NCBI GenBank assembly: GCA_024364735.1
Contig: JAGFNQ010002317.1
Span: forward strand, 202,264 to 266,263
Direction: 5' to 3'
Length of the DNA: 64,000 bases
Source: Boesenbergia rotunda
Taxonomy: Eukaryota; Streptophyta; Magnoliopsida; Zingiberales; Zingiberaceae
Program-made: the position numbers and the translations under genes
Notes under the pieces: model-generated
Database searches by the model: none
What the model saw: the letters and a program-made list of their open reading frames with translations, nothing else
Told to the model about the DNA's origin: nothing
Shown here: one piece after another, positions 1 through 11,621 of the stretch
Position numbering within the stretch: position 1 is the first letter of the stretch
Layout: each line of letters starts with the position of its first letter

Positions 1-2
1 TT

Positions 3-820
3 GTGCAGGCTGTGGAAATATCTAGCAATGACTATGAACCCACAGAGAAAGACATTCTGTATTCTGAAGGAATTACCCAGTGCAATGGGCTTGCTTTCAT
101 CGAGTTTTCTTTAGACGAGCCATATGCTGAGAAGTTTGATTGCTCGCATCCCCAAATAAAGTAAGTTATGATCACTCGCATTTGTTTGCACGAACTGGGT
201 CTGGCTGCTCATTGAATGAGATTCAAACTCTCTATTCCAGGTATCAGTTGATTCGTGTAATTTCAAAAGGGTTAAACGAAGGCTGCAGGTTGCTCGAAAT
301 GTTTGAGGATGTGCGCGCCATCATCTTCTGCGTCTCTCTCAGCGACTACGATCAGATGTGGCCGCAAAGCTCGGGTGAATTATGCAATAAAATGATGGCA
401 AGTAAACACCTCCTTGAGAGTATAGCAAGCCATTCTTCTTTCAGGGAGACGCCGTTTGTTCTTCTTCTGAACAAGTATGATGCCTTCGAGGCAAAGATCA
501 ACAAGGTGCCATTAACAGTGTGCGAGTGGTTCGCAGACTTCAGCCCTGTGAAGGCCCGAGATGCACACCAGTCACTTGCCAACCAAGCTTACTACTACAT
601 TGCCGTGAAGTTCAAAGACCTCTTTGCCTCCATCAGCAATCGCAAGCTGTTTGTCTTTCAGATGAAAGCTCGCGAACGAGCCACTGTTGATGGGGCATTC
701 AAATACATACGAGAGGTCTTGAAGTGGGACGATGCAAAGGACGATAATATTTATGGTGACATTGATGAGTCAATTTACAGTACAGATTTTAGCTCATCAG
801 TGTATTTCAAATATGGATGA
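3..820 (+). CDS. XLG: Extra-large G-protein alpha-like subunit (XLG), last two exons, partial
   Basis: Two exons (3-160 and 241-820) join in frame as ...PQIK-YQLIRV...; the 5' part of the gene lies outside the window. XLG proteins are plant-specific G-alpha homologues that pair with G-beta-gamma and act in defence and development signalling. Visible are the G-alpha-like stretches LYSEGITQCNGLAFIEFS, KLLEMFEDV-type helix (RLLEMFEDVRAIIFCVSLSD), the NKxD guanine-recognition motif as LLNKYDAFE, and the C-terminal block AYYYIAVKFKDL...YIREVLKWDD. As is usual in XLGs, the canonical DxxG motif (here RVISKGLNEG) and the TCAT motif (here LFVFQMKARERATVD) are not conserved. The reading frame is open to a TGA at 818-820, so this copy looks functional. 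Which paralogue it is cannot be told from the C-terminus. No insertion is seen inside it; transposon-derived DNA starts about 1.2 kb downstream. Confidence 0.93.
161..240 (+). other. XLG intron, 80 nt
   Basis: The intron begins with a strong donor (GTAAGT at 161) and ends with a pyrimidine-rich acceptor (CTATTCCAG at 232-240). Removing it joins a codon split after two bases and restores the conserved XLG reading frame IKYQLIRV. An ORF read straight through the intron would give a false N-terminus. Confidence 0.92.
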
Positions 821-2040
821 TGATTCTGTTCAGGAATTAGTTCTGCTTCTGTAGATAGTGAGCTATTCATTGTATTGTTCGATCAGATACTTGAGTATCC
901 TATGAAATTCTAATCTGCTTATTCTATATTTGTGCAACAACTGCAAATCTGATGTGTCATTCTGCATACCATGATATTTTTTAGATAGATATGTTAGCAA
1001 TTTTTTAATTAAATATATATATATATATATATATACATATAAAAGAAAATATATTAAAAATTATAATGATAAAAAATCTAATATTAAATAATTATTTTAT
1101 GTTTTTTAAAATTTTGAATTTTTTTGAAAAATTAAAATGATGTCTCTTCGTTCATTAGAAGATGATGGATTTATTTTAACGGATGTTTGTGCGGCTTTTC
1201 AGCTAATGTTTGTGCGGCTTTTCAGCTAATGTTTGTGAAATCGTGATTTTGAATCGTACGATCTTAGGATCTTGAAGCACAAATCAATTTTAGATCGTGC
1301 AGAATCGATTTTCGTAATAGGATTAGTAGGATCGTATAAGATCGTAATAGGATCGGAGCAAGATCGGTGAAAATTTTGAAATGTCATAATTTTTAATTTG
1401 AATTGAACTACGAGACCTATAATATATCAAATCAAAATTTGTTTAAAAATCTATAGTGAGATTCAAGATTGAAATCCAAAAAATATCGTTTAAATTCTTT
1501 TCAGAGGCTTAGAAGATTATCTTTTTTATTATTTTTTTCTATCTTTTACCGAGTTAGGATTAGGATTTTAAAATTATTTAAATACCTATTTAATTATTTT
1601 CAAGTTAGATTTTATTAATAATATTTTATCATATTTTTTTTACAAGTTTTAGATATCTATTAATTAATGGGTTTGCCTTTAAATTATATTATTTTATAAT
1701 CAAAAAAATATTTTTAAAGTTGAATGTGAATATTATTACTATTGTGTTAATAAAAATTTTATATTCTTTTGTTAATAGAAATTTTATATTCTTTTATTTT
1801 AAAAGTTTTTATTAGGATGATACGATTTTATGATCCGATCCTAATAAATTTGCGATTCTAGAGAATATGTTTCCAACAGATAAATGAACGAAGTTGCAGT
1901 AGGATCAGGGGTCGGATCCGGGTTGTCGGATCTCTGCCCTGAATCAGGTTAAACATTCAAGTAATCAAAATTCTTTAATTTATTATATTTCTTTAAATTA
2001 TTTTTTAAATTCTTTAAATATCTTAATAAAATCTTTGTTT
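821..2040. other. XLG 3' UTR and AT-rich spacer, no gene
   Basis: No coding potential is seen. The first 150-200 bases are presumably the XLG 3' UTR. A (TA)n tract lies at about 1012-1035. From 1240 to 1400 the words gatcg/gatcttagg/aataggatc recur many times and return at about 1815-1925, so this is probably an old degenerate repeat. Class unknown. Confidence 0.6.
1183..1237. repeat. Tandem duplication of a 23-bp unit
   Basis: The unit atgtttgtgcggcttttcag + cta occurs at 1183-1205 and again at 1206-1228, with a third partial copy (atgtttgtg) to 1237. The two full copies are identical, which suggests a recent slippage-type duplication. Confidence 0.9.
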
Positions 2041-2349
2041 TTTTTTTCCGTTATCCGCTCCTCCTTCCGCTCTCTCTGCGGCTTCCGCTTTTCTGCGGCC
2101 TCCTCCTTCTGCTCTGCTATATAAGCTCTACATGTGCTGATCGAGATGCTCGGGAAGTCTCTCGGATTTCCCGAGAGGAGATCGAATGACAGAATGCCTG
2201 AAAGATTGGCGTCAACGGAGACACGGAGGTCTCCGCGGATTCCGCTCCTCCTTCCGCTGTCCCTGCGGATAAATTTTGGCCGAATGTGATCGAGATTGCC
2301 GAACAACTTGTCTCGTATTTCCGAGAAAAAGCAATGATAGGGAGAATGA
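2041..2349 (+). repeat. Degenerate partner copy of the small coiled-coil ORF segment
   Basis: A stretch near 2180-2215 (reading NDRMPERLAS) matches the start of the coiled-coil ORF at 2550 (NDRMSESLAS). A CT-rich segment with ccgctcctccttccgct occurs at about 2056 and again at about 2241. A TATA-like tatataagc lies at about 2118. An ATG at about 2148 opens a frame of about 45 codons to a stop near 2287. This looks like a decayed local duplicate rather than a gene; family unknown. Confidence 0.4.
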
Positions 2350-2530
2350 AAATGAGAGAGTGAAAGCAAAGTGAATGACGTGACACTTTATATGCACACG
2401 TCTGATTATTGCTTGGACACCATCGGCCGCCTCCCCGAATCAAACTATATCCTGAGGGACACGGTGAACCCGTCGAAGATCGCTGTATATAAAGTGTCAC
2501 GTCATTCACTTTGTCTTTCACTCTCTTATC
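2350..2530. promoter_or_regulatory. Inverted repeat with outward-facing TATA boxes (putative divergent promoter)
   Basis: Arms of about 45 bp (2350-2394 and 2484-2530) are near-perfect reverse complements and share tataaagtgtcacgtcattc. Each arm starts at the centre with ATATAAAG, so the two TATA-like boxes point outwards. On the plus strand the box at about 2486 lies about 60 bp before the ATG at 2550. The 90-bp centre contains a GC-rich stretch related to the repeat unit at 3664-4160 (caaactataacc...gtgaacccgtcg). The arms also contain CACGTCA, a bZIP-type core. Promoter activity is inferred, not shown. Confidence 0.5.
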
Positions 2531-2549
2531 ATTTTTCTTCCGAGAAAAT

Positions 2550-2753
2550 ATGGACGAAATTGCCCGTTGGAGAGAGGAGAACGACAGAATGTCTGAAAGT
2601 TTGGCGTCTATCCAGAGGGAAGTCGACAGCCTCCATGAAGTCGCAGCTGACAATCACCGCCTGCGAGAAGAAAACGACAGGATTTCTGAAAGCCTGAAAT
2701 CTCTCCAGACGGAGGTCGATTGCCTTCGTAAACTCACTCCTAACATTAATTAG
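2550..2753 (+). CDS. Small putative coiled-coil ORF, 67 aa
   Basis: I do not recognise the family. The ORF is highly charged and consists of two similar blocks of about 30 residues: REENDRMSESLASIQREVDSL and, after HEVAADNHRL, REENDRISESLKSLQTEVDCL. Hydrophobic positions fall in heptad-like spacing, typical of a short coiled coil. The ATG at 2550 is chosen because it follows the TATA-like box of the right palindrome arm by about 60 bp and the repeat starts directly after it; an upstream in-frame ATG at 2511 would lie in the presumed 5' UTR. It may be a fragment of a larger transposon protein, a captured gene piece or a chance ORF; the repeated blocks speak against pure chance. Confidence 0.35.
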   Translation: MDEIARWREENDRMSESLASIQREVDSLHEVAADNHRLREENDRISESLKSLQTEVDCLRKLTPNIN

Positions 2754-3548
2754 GGGTAGCTCGCAAACACTGCTACGTACACAATCAAGAGGTGTCCCAA
2801 CTCCGCAGCGGCCTCGATCAAGAGGGGACCGCATTCCGGGATGAACTAAGAAGGGCAAAATTTCTCCTCTTTTACTTTTGAACTCCAGGAGTGCATATTG
2901 GCACACTTATCCTTGAGAAAAAAATGATTAACGATGTTTTTCTAATCTCGGACGATCGATTCGGTCTCATGAAAATTTTACATCGGCCCCCAGGATAAAT
3001 CGGGAAGTACTCACAGTGGACGGTCTAAAAGTCCAGCGTCATAGGATTCGCGCCTCATTTGAAGAAAAAATTCCTACAAATATATCGTAATTAGGGATCG
3101 AACCACGGAGACCTGGATAGCGACTAGTTGATGTCATCACTGTAAATAAGCAGTTGGGTTGTTGCAAAGGATTCTGAAAAGGTGAAATTCATCGTCTTAG
3201 TGATTAGTCAGGTGAGATAAATGATCAATTCGGTCTAAATGATTGACATAGATGATTGACTTTACAGAAGGTTCTCGGCTATGGCCTAGATGTATTTCAG
3301 GATGATTAGGGAATGTTGTAACTTGCTAGCTATTTGTTGTCAATGCAAAATATGCAAAAAGCAAAAAAGCGGAGAGAGATATGAGAAGATCACCAAATTA
3401 TCTGATTAATTTATCACTAAACAACGATCAAACAGCTTAAACTTATCGACAAGCATTATGTTAGTGATTCAATTTTGAGATGTTTAAACAGTGATCGACC
3501 ATGAAAAAAATCAGCACGGCAAAAACAGACGAGAGACATTCACATCTC

Positions 3549-3558
<10 letters not shown>
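2754..3558. other. Spacer with possible retroelement remnant, no gene
   Basis: No supported ORF. The stretch at about 3085-3120 (aattagggatcgaaccacgg) resembles the non-coding segment seen near the start of the insertion at 48949 (aatttaagtatcgaactcc), so part of this interval may be a retroelement fragment. The rest shows no recognisable structure. Confidence 0.4.

Positions 3559-3614
<56 letters not shown>
3559..3614. repeat. (TA)n microsatellite
   Basis: About 56 bp of pure TA repeat, directly next to the inverted terminal sequence of the element at 3615-4245. Confidence 0.97.
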
Positions 3615-3617
<3 letters not shown>

Positions 3618-3663
3618 TTAATCTTCTGCGGACCGCGTACAGGCTGGCGCCCGATCGGTCTGA

Positions 3664-4160
3664 TGACCGATCAGGTACACTATTTGCGAATTCTCGATAC
3701 CAACGGCAGACTTCGGCCTCCGCTCCCGAACAAAACTATAACCCGGGAGGTGCGATGAACCCTAGGGGGGAGGATGAATCCGTCGGGTACGGATAAACCC
3801 GTCGGGTACGGATAAACCAGTCGGGGACGCTCCCGAGCCTCTGGTGGTCGATCAGGCACACGACTTGTGACTTCTCGACACCAACGACGGCCTTCGGCCG
3901 TCGCCCCCGACAAAACTATAACCCAAGGGGGTGCGATGAACCATAAGGGATAGGGTGAACCCGTCGAGTACGGGTGAACCCGTCGGGTACGCTCCCGAGC
4001 CTCCAGTGGCCGATCAAGCATACGACTTGCGACTTCTCGACACCAACGGCAACCTTCGGCCGCCGCCCCCGAACAAAACTATAACCCGGGGGTGCGATAA
4101 ACCCTAGGGGGTAGGGTGAACCCGTCGGGGACGCTCCCGAGCTTCCGGTGGCCAATCAAG
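3664..4160 (+). repeat. Tandem repeat, three units of about 140-185 bp
   Basis: Three diverged copies begin at about 3664, 3848 and 4009 with gaccgatcagg/gtcgatcaggcacacgact-type sequence. Each runs through cttctcgacaccaacg, ccttcggccg, aaaactataaccc, gtgcgat(g/a)aaccct and gtgaacccgtcgg. Within units the 18-bp piece aacccgtcgggtacg(g) is itself duplicated, which accounts for the differences in unit length. The same unit occurs as a single diverged copy at about 2425-2480. Confidence 0.8.
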
Positions 4161-4168
4161 CAAGCGGT

Positions 4169-4232
4169 GACCGCGTGCGGACTGGCGCCTGATTGGTCTG
4201 GTGACCGATCAGGCGCTAGTCCGCACGCGGTC
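4169..4232. repeat. Near-perfect palindrome, 30-bp arms, 4-nt loop
   Basis: The arms 4169-4198 and 4203-4232 (gaccgcgtgcggactggcgc... and its complement) differ at only two positions and are separated by tggt. This would form a very stable cruciform or RNA hairpin. It marks the right terminal region of foldback element 1. Confidence 0.92.
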
Positions 4233-4242
4233 CGCAGCTGAT

Positions 4243-5184
<942 letters not shown>

Positions 5185-6384
5185 ATATAGAGAAATGATA
5201 CAGGGAGTGAACTTGAGAGAGTGAAAGGGAGAGTGACTGAGCTGGCAGTTAAGTCACCTCTGTCCACATCAGCGAAGTCACCACGTCACGCAGAAGAGTA
5301 AAAGCCCCTTCGCCGATTGAAAGAGCTCGATCGCGCCCATTCCCGAACCCTAAATCCTCCGATCCCCTTCCCTCGCCCGAACCTCTACGACGCCTGATCT
5401 TCTGCGCCGGCCATCGAGCGAGGAAAGTCAGGAAAGCCCTAAACTTTTCTCCGCCCGAAACCCTCTTCCTGCGCCCATCCTCGCGAGCCCCCATCCTCGT
5501 GATCTCCCATCTTCGAAACCCTCTGCCTGAACCCTAACACCTCCTCTCCCCTTCCCTCGGCAAGGTCCTTTGCGCCGCCACCTCTTAGCGAGCTCTGATC
5601 GCGTCGCCTCCTCCTCACGACTGGAAAAGGACTCCTCGTGTTTGCCTTTGCGTCGCCATCTTCCTCTCAAGCTCTCCTCTGCGTCACCAAGCTGAGCCCC
5701 CTTGTGAGTTCCTCTGCGTCGCCAAGAAGCCTTTTCTAGTCGAAAAATACACGAGAAAAATAAGTATGTTACTTATTGATTTATTTGTTACTGTTAGCTG
5801 AAAAATACACCTGATAATTGATACAACTTTGTTGTATTAAATCAACTTATAATCATATTCTTCTAATTTCTGTAGTTCTTCATGTTCTTCATGACAGATA
5901 GGCATACCGTGCCAACATTCTGTTGTTCTTGTATGTATTTGCATGTTCTTCATGTTCTTCACTGCCCTTTTGTCAGATTTCACTGATTTACTTTCCTCTA
6001 TGAACAATACTTCTCTTAGTTAACTGACTTAACGTATCATTTCTCTGTTTATTGATTTTCATGTTCTGCATGTTCATGTTTCACCAAATCAGTGAAATAA
6101 GTATGTTTCACTGATTTTCATGTTCTGCATGTTCTTCATGTATTTGCATAACACAATTCTGCTGTCCATGTGCCAATTTTCTCTCATTGTTAATTCTCTG
6201 TTTGTTTTTATTTCTATTTTGTTACACCACATTAGAGTTTTGGCACACCACATTGCTTATGATCAGAAGCCTGCAAAAAAATCATCTTTTTTATGGAATT
6301 TGTTTGCTTGTGATAAGAATCATCTTTATATGATTTTCTTAGTTTTTTTCGATTGCATTTTGGCTGTAGGTGTTTGAAATTGCT
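5185..6384 (+). other. Presumed promoter, 5' UTR and 5' UTR intron of the FAR1-like pseudogene
   Basis: From about 5290 to 5700 the sequence is C/T-rich with repeated 'aaccctaa', 'cctccgatc' and 'ccctcgcc', a composition typical of plant 5' UTRs of housekeeping-like genes. A good donor (GTATGT at 5764) and an acceptor (tggctgtag ending at 6369) would define an intron of about 606 nt, leaving 15 nt of UTR before the ATG at 6385. The intron is T-rich with repeated 'catgttcttcatg/catgttctgcatg' words between 5880 and 6140. Gene structure is inferred from these signals only. Confidence 0.5.
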
Positions 6385-7916
6385 ATGATGGATGATGAAA
6401 CAAACACTTCATGTTTGCCACTTATTGAAATGGAAAATCAGTTGGTTTTTAATGATTCACAAGTGTTGGGAGAGTCGTCAAGCTCAAATGAAGCTAATAC
6501 TCCACAATTTGGGATGAAGTTTTCATCTGAAGAAAAAGTTCGGGATTTTTACAATTCTTATGCACAATTAGTTGGTTTTGGCATTTCTAAATTGGGATAA
6601 GAAAAGGGAGATGATGGTAAGCAAAATTATTTCTCATTCGGTTGCTCAAGAAATGGTAAGAATGTTCCTAAGGGGAAAAATCCATTTTATCCTAGACCTT
6701 CAAGCAAAATAAATTGCAAAGCTAGGATTAATATTATTGTTCAGAATGATAGATTATACTATATTAATGGTGTTATTCTTGAACACAATCATGCTTTAAG
6801 TCCAAAGAAGTCAAGACATTTTAGATGCAATAAAATTTTAGATGCCCAAACAAAGAGGAAATTAGATTTGAATGATCAGGCAGGAATCACTTTAAGTAAG
6901 AGTTTTCATTCACTTGTTGTTGAGGCCGGTGGCTATGAAAATTTGCGTTTTGATGAGAGAACGTGTAGAAATTATATTGGTGACGCCCGTAGATTTAGAC
7001 TTGGTCACGATAATACAAAGGCCTTGAATGATTACTTTAGTCATATGCAAAGTAGAAATTTTAATTTCTTTTACATGATTGATGTGGATGATGATTCTCA
7101 CATACGAAATATCTTTTGGGCTGATGAAAGAAGTAGGGTTGCTTATGATTATTTTTCTGATGTAGTTACATTTGATACTACATATCTTACGAATAATTAT
7201 GATATGCCATTTTCTCCGTTTGTTGGAGTTAATCATCATGGTCAGTCTGTTTTGCTTGGTTGTGGTTTGATTTCTAAGGAAGATACGGAAACATTCATTT
7301 GGTTATTCAATTCTTGGGTGACATTCATAAGAGGGCGCGCTCCAAGAGGTATTATCACGGACCAGTGCAAAGCCATGGAAAATGCAATTGTTAAGGTATT
7401 TCCAAACACTCATCATTGATCATGTCTTTGGCATATAATGAAAAAAATTCCAGCAAAATTTGGTAACCACGCCAACTACAAGATGATAAAGAAAGAGCTA
7501 AAGAAAATTATTTATAATTCTTTGACAAATGAATGTTGTGATAGCAATTAGCAAAAATTGGTTCAAGATTTTAATTTGGAAAAAAATAATTAGCTGAATT
7601 CTTTGTATGAAAGTCGTCATAAGTGGATACCTGTATATGTCAAAGAAAAATTTTGGGCAGGGATGTCGACAAGTCAAAGAAGTGAGAGTATGAATGCTTT
7701 TTTTGGATGATTATGTGCATTCCAAAACTACTTTGAAATAGTTTGTTGAACAATATGACAATGCTTTGAAAAACAAAATTGAAAAGGAACAAAATGCTGA
7801 TTTTGCGTCTTTCAATTCCATGATTCCAGTAATTAGTCCAAGCCCACTTGAAAGACTGTTTCAAAAGGTCTACACAAATAATATTTTTAAGTTGTTTCAG
7901 GATGAAATGAGAGGTT
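6385..7916 (+). pseudogene. FAR1-RELATED SEQUENCE (FRS)-like gene, decayed and truncated
   Basis: FAR1/FRS proteins are transcription factors derived from Mutator-like transposases. The N-terminal FAR1 DNA-binding domain is visible at about 6530-6810 (GMKFSSEEKVRDFYNSYAQ, NYFSFGCSRNGK, ILEHNHALSP). The MULE transposase core follows at about 7060-7430 (ADERSRVAYDYFSDVVTFD, PFSPFVGVNHHGQSVLLGC, WLFNSWV, RGIITDQCKAMENAI, then WHIMKKIPAKF). Breaks are stops at 6598-6600, 7417-7419, 7549-7551, 7591-7593 and 7739-7741, and a frameshift near 7705. Several stops replace Trp or Gln. The C-terminal SWIM zinc finger is missing because the frame ends in DEMRGL exactly where an LTR begins at 7917; no continuation is seen after the LTR pair at 23895. 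It could be a domesticated FRS gene remnant or a MULE remnant; the UTR-like upstream sequence favours the former. Confidence 0.8.
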
Positions 7917-10114
7917 TGTAGGATGTGTATACTGAAAGACATGATTTCTTTATATGAACATCTTCATTTCGAAAAGAGAATCACAACTACACTAGGTGTT
8001 TGTTTACATTAGTACATGCACGAAGTCCAATTACTTTGCGTTGTAGATAACATGGTGTGTGGTGTCACACGGAAGATCATGTTATCAGTTCCTTGCTTAG
8101 TATAAAACAGAGGCCCACAATCGAGATGGAATTGGACAATCCATCGGGATGGTTGTAGTGTAATTAGGTGTGGTTGGTCTTGACCATAGAATTACACTAG
8201 TGTGCTTTGAGTACATTGAGCAGGACCAAAACCAGAGGTCATCCAATTTGTATTGACTTAATAATTGGATAGAACCTCAGATTTATTATGGAGTACGATT
8301 CCTAAATCCCGATATAATAACGGGCACATATAATTAATTATTAGTTCTTTGATTTACCAATGAGTGAGATCTATTCTGTTAGATCGATAGGCCTGGTAAG
8401 TTGGGAAATAATATTAATTATATGGTGTGCCGTTGATTATTGACGGAATCCGTGTCCTGGTGAGTCGGGATGATGATGCCCCCTTGATGAGCTCAAAAGG
8501 TTCATCGTGCTAAACCCTGTAGGTGGATTTGATCCGGCACGATAATAAGGTTGAGTGGTACTAGTCAAGGACTCAGAGGTTAATTAATTTAAATTGTCAG
8601 TAATTTAATTAATTAACGGGCATTCGAAATCTTAAACACGGGGGGATGGACGACTTGTAATAAGTGGAGCCCATATGTAAATATGGGGGTTGGTGAGGTA
8701 AGTCAATGAGGGCCCTTTAGTGGAATGGATTCTCATTAATGGACCGGGTCCATTAGCAGGCCAAGATCCAACTCCTCCTCATGGTCCCTATCGTAGCCCT
8801 ATAAACATCTCATGGTGGTATAGAACCAAGTTGATTATTAATCCGATAGATCACAAGAAACCCTAACCTCACCTCTCTCTCTCCCTCTCCCTCTCGTTTC
8901 ACTCTACGGTGCCGAACGGAAGAGAAAAGTGCTCTTCTCTAATTAATTGCAACACATGCAATTAAGTTTGCTTTTCTCTAATTAATTGCAATGCATGCAA
9001 TTAAGTTTGCTAATTGCAACGCATGCAATTAAGTTTGCAATTCTGCAAATTAATTGCAACGCATGCAATTAAGATTGTTCAACGCAGGCAATTAATTTGG
9101 CCAATGGGAGAGGATAAGTCACTCGGCATCTTCGGCTGACTGAAAAAGAGAGAGGGCTGCTCACGTCTCCAAAAGGCTGCAATTTTTCCAAGCAAATTAG
9201 CGATCAGCGGCTGTTCTTCTCTTCTGCATGGCTGCAGATTTTCTTCAGCCTTTGATCAAGCACCGCTGATGGTGGAGAGTTCAAGTTGCGCACGGCAACT
9301 TGCTGCAGCAAGGCTGCAGTTCTTCTCCAGCCATGGATCAGCGCCCCTTAAGCCTTGGGGAGTTCAAGTTGCGCACGACAACTTGATGCAGCCAAATCTT
9401 GTGAGCAGAAGGTCTTCGGTGGTAGTCAAGCAATTCAGGCATATTGGAGAAAAGGTCACGGCAACTTCTTGTGGAGAATTTATTCTCCAAGCGAAGTTGC
9501 TAATTCTCCTAGAAAGCTTGCTCACGGCAACTTGTGGAGAATTTTTTTTCCCAGCCTAAGTTGCTCACGGCAACTTGGAGCAAAGTTGCTCAGACAAGTT
9601 GCTGGGGACTCAGGTACCGACGGCGGAGGGGAGGAGAAGTAGGGTTTGTGTTTGGATTATTTTTTTTTTCTTGGAGCGGCCGGCGACATCCCTTGGTTAG
9701 GGATTGGTTGGCGCACGGAGAAAGGATTGACTTGGTGACCATGGTTCTTGGTAGATCGTCGCCCACACGACGTCCAAGAGGAGAGGGTCATACGGTAGAA
9801 GATCGTAAGGTAACGGATGGTATATTCTTCCTTGGCTCCTTTCGTTATGTTATCATGTGCCTTGTCATTTCATATTTGTTATTTAACTATTTTGATTGCG
9901 AATCATAGTCAATAATTATTTAACTGGACCCCGACCATAAACACAAAAGTCGGCGATCAACTCGTCGCCTTTTCCGCGGTCGAACGGTCGAGCAAATTGC
10001 AAAACCAATTTTGGTAATTGGCTAAGTTGCAATTTGAATCGTTCGATACGGCACGAGACGGTCGATGGGAAACGACTCTCTCTTCAGATTAAATTTTTTT
10101 TAATCCCGTAGGCN
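7917..10114 (+). mobile_element. LTR 'A' of a plus-strand copia element, 2.2 kb
   Basis: It starts TGTAGGATGTG directly after the FRS frame and ends at ...ccgtaggcN (10114), matching the end ...ccgtagaca at 23894 of the related LTR B. Similarity to LTR B is strong at both ends (7917-8880 and 9640-10114). The middle (about 8930-9600) is built of small repeats, aattgc-aacgcatgcaatt and caagttgc-acggcaacttg, that differ from those in B. A weak TATA-like box (cctataaac) is at about 8799. No primer binding site follows 10114, so the join to the next segment is not a normal LTR/interior junction. The base at 10114 is an N. Confidence 0.75.
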
Positions 10115-11621
10115 TAGCTATGAAGGTAGGTAATTACACCGATTACATAATCTTACATATATGTAACTATCACTTTATGCTATCAACTAATTGAATGTTT
10201 GCATAAATCATTGGGTTGTTAACTCATTAACAAGTATGTAACATTTTACATAGCACCCAACTGCACCTCTCTTTACATCGACCTTGGCTGTGGCACAACA
10301 AATCGATGCTCCAAGCTTAAGACTGACCCATTAATCAAGAAATAGTTTTAATATGGTTGGAGCTCATTCAACCGTTTAGTCAGGCTTGGATGTGTCCAAC
10401 AACCAAAACTAAGGATTGACCTCTGACTCCAACTATATTATCATAAACTAATTTCATGGTTTGAACATGTTGAGGTTCAAGTCGGGCATGGATGTGTCCA
10501 TCAACCCAAACGAGAAACAAAACTCCGGTTCTAACCATATTAATGGAAGGTGTTAGCCTTAATATTTTGTAAGGGGTTTTGGGTCTCATCTTTTCTAAGC
10601 ACATTCATGACATATGATTATGTCATGACTAACGATTTCCTTAATAAAGTATGTATGTGACTTAATTTATCAAGTCTCATTAATTGAATTAGGACCGGAT
10701 TTCCTCATTCTAATTTCATACTTTATTAAAGGAATGTTTTGGGAAACAATTTCCTAAATTGTCATAATCAATTTCGGAAATAATAAGTTTAAGACTTTGA
10801 TTTCTCTAAATCAAATCTTATTAAATTAAGAGGCAATTCCCTTAATTCAACGACATATTATTTTCATGAAAATCTCATTTAAGAAAACTCTATAGGAAAC
10901 CATTTCCTAATTAATTTTGGAGACAACAATATGTAAGAGCATCACCTCTTAAATCATATTTTATTCATGGATTTAATTAATTACAACAAATCGTTTTTTA
11001 AGGGTGGCTTCCCGAGGCTCAGATACCTAAAGAAAATTAATTTGTTGTAAATCCAATTGGACGGCTCCCCGAGGCTCAATCCAAATCAAACATGACAATT
11101 TCAATTAAAAATTGGGAAATTAAATTACAACAACTAGCTTTAAATTGGACGGCTCCCTGAGGCTCAATCCAAAATAAAGAATTTTGTTGTCAATTTAAAG
11201 ACCAATTCAAATTTAATTGTCAATTAACTGTCCATGAATTTGTCTAGACTTTCTTAAAAGAAAGTGCCCAAAATTGCGAGATTTCATAAATTGGTTTTCA
11301 GAATAATTGTAAGTTTCTGGTACAAAGAAAACTTACATATTTCCAAAATTAGAAAATTTCTAAAATTAGAAAAATTTCCAAAATTGGAAAGTTTCCAAAG
11401 ATGGGAAGTTTTCACAATTATTATAAAATTTCAGAAACTAGAAAATTTTAAAAGTTTACGAAATTTCATGAGGATTTCCAAACTTTGAAATTCCTAAATC
11501 TAAAATTATTATAATTGGAAAGTTTCCATAATTGAAAATTTTTCCAAAATTGAGATCATGACAAAGTTTTTCACAAAACAATTATATGATAATGTCGAAC
11601 ACTAACCGGCTCTGATACCAC
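10115..11621 (-). other. Leader region fragment of a V-family copia element
   Basis: No ORF with recognisable function. On the minus strand this is the untranslated leader between a 5' LTR and a missing gag. It contains a pair of repeats about 104 bp apart (ggatgtgtcca(a/t)caac at about 10388 and 10491) and three copies of a motif around cggctccc(c/t)gaggctcaatcc (11006-11025, 11059-11082, 11147-11170). The 11300-11550 part is rich in 'gaaaatttc/ttccaaaattgg' repeats. The gag and pol expected beyond it are missing. Confidence 0.55.
11608..11620 (-). other. Primer binding site of V-family copia LTR (11622-13890)
   Basis: The minus strand reads TGGTATCAGAGCC, complementary to the 3' end of plant initiator methionine tRNA. 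It lies 1 nt inside the LTR edge and proves that the LTR to its right is a 5' LTR of a minus-strand element. Confidence 0.9.

Noticed and set aside
2117..2653. 178-codon minus-strand ORF
   Set aside because: It crosses the whole palindrome and both presumed promoters; no recognisable motif. The plus-strand coiled-coil ORF explains the region better.
3491..3796. ORFs with long (IY)n or (YI)n runs, here and at 4079-4635
   Set aside because: They are translations of (TA)n microsatellites; both strands and several frames are open for that reason only.
4169..4232. Rho-independent terminator
   Set aside because: A stem-loop of this kind is meaningless as a terminator in a plant nuclear context and lies in a transposon.
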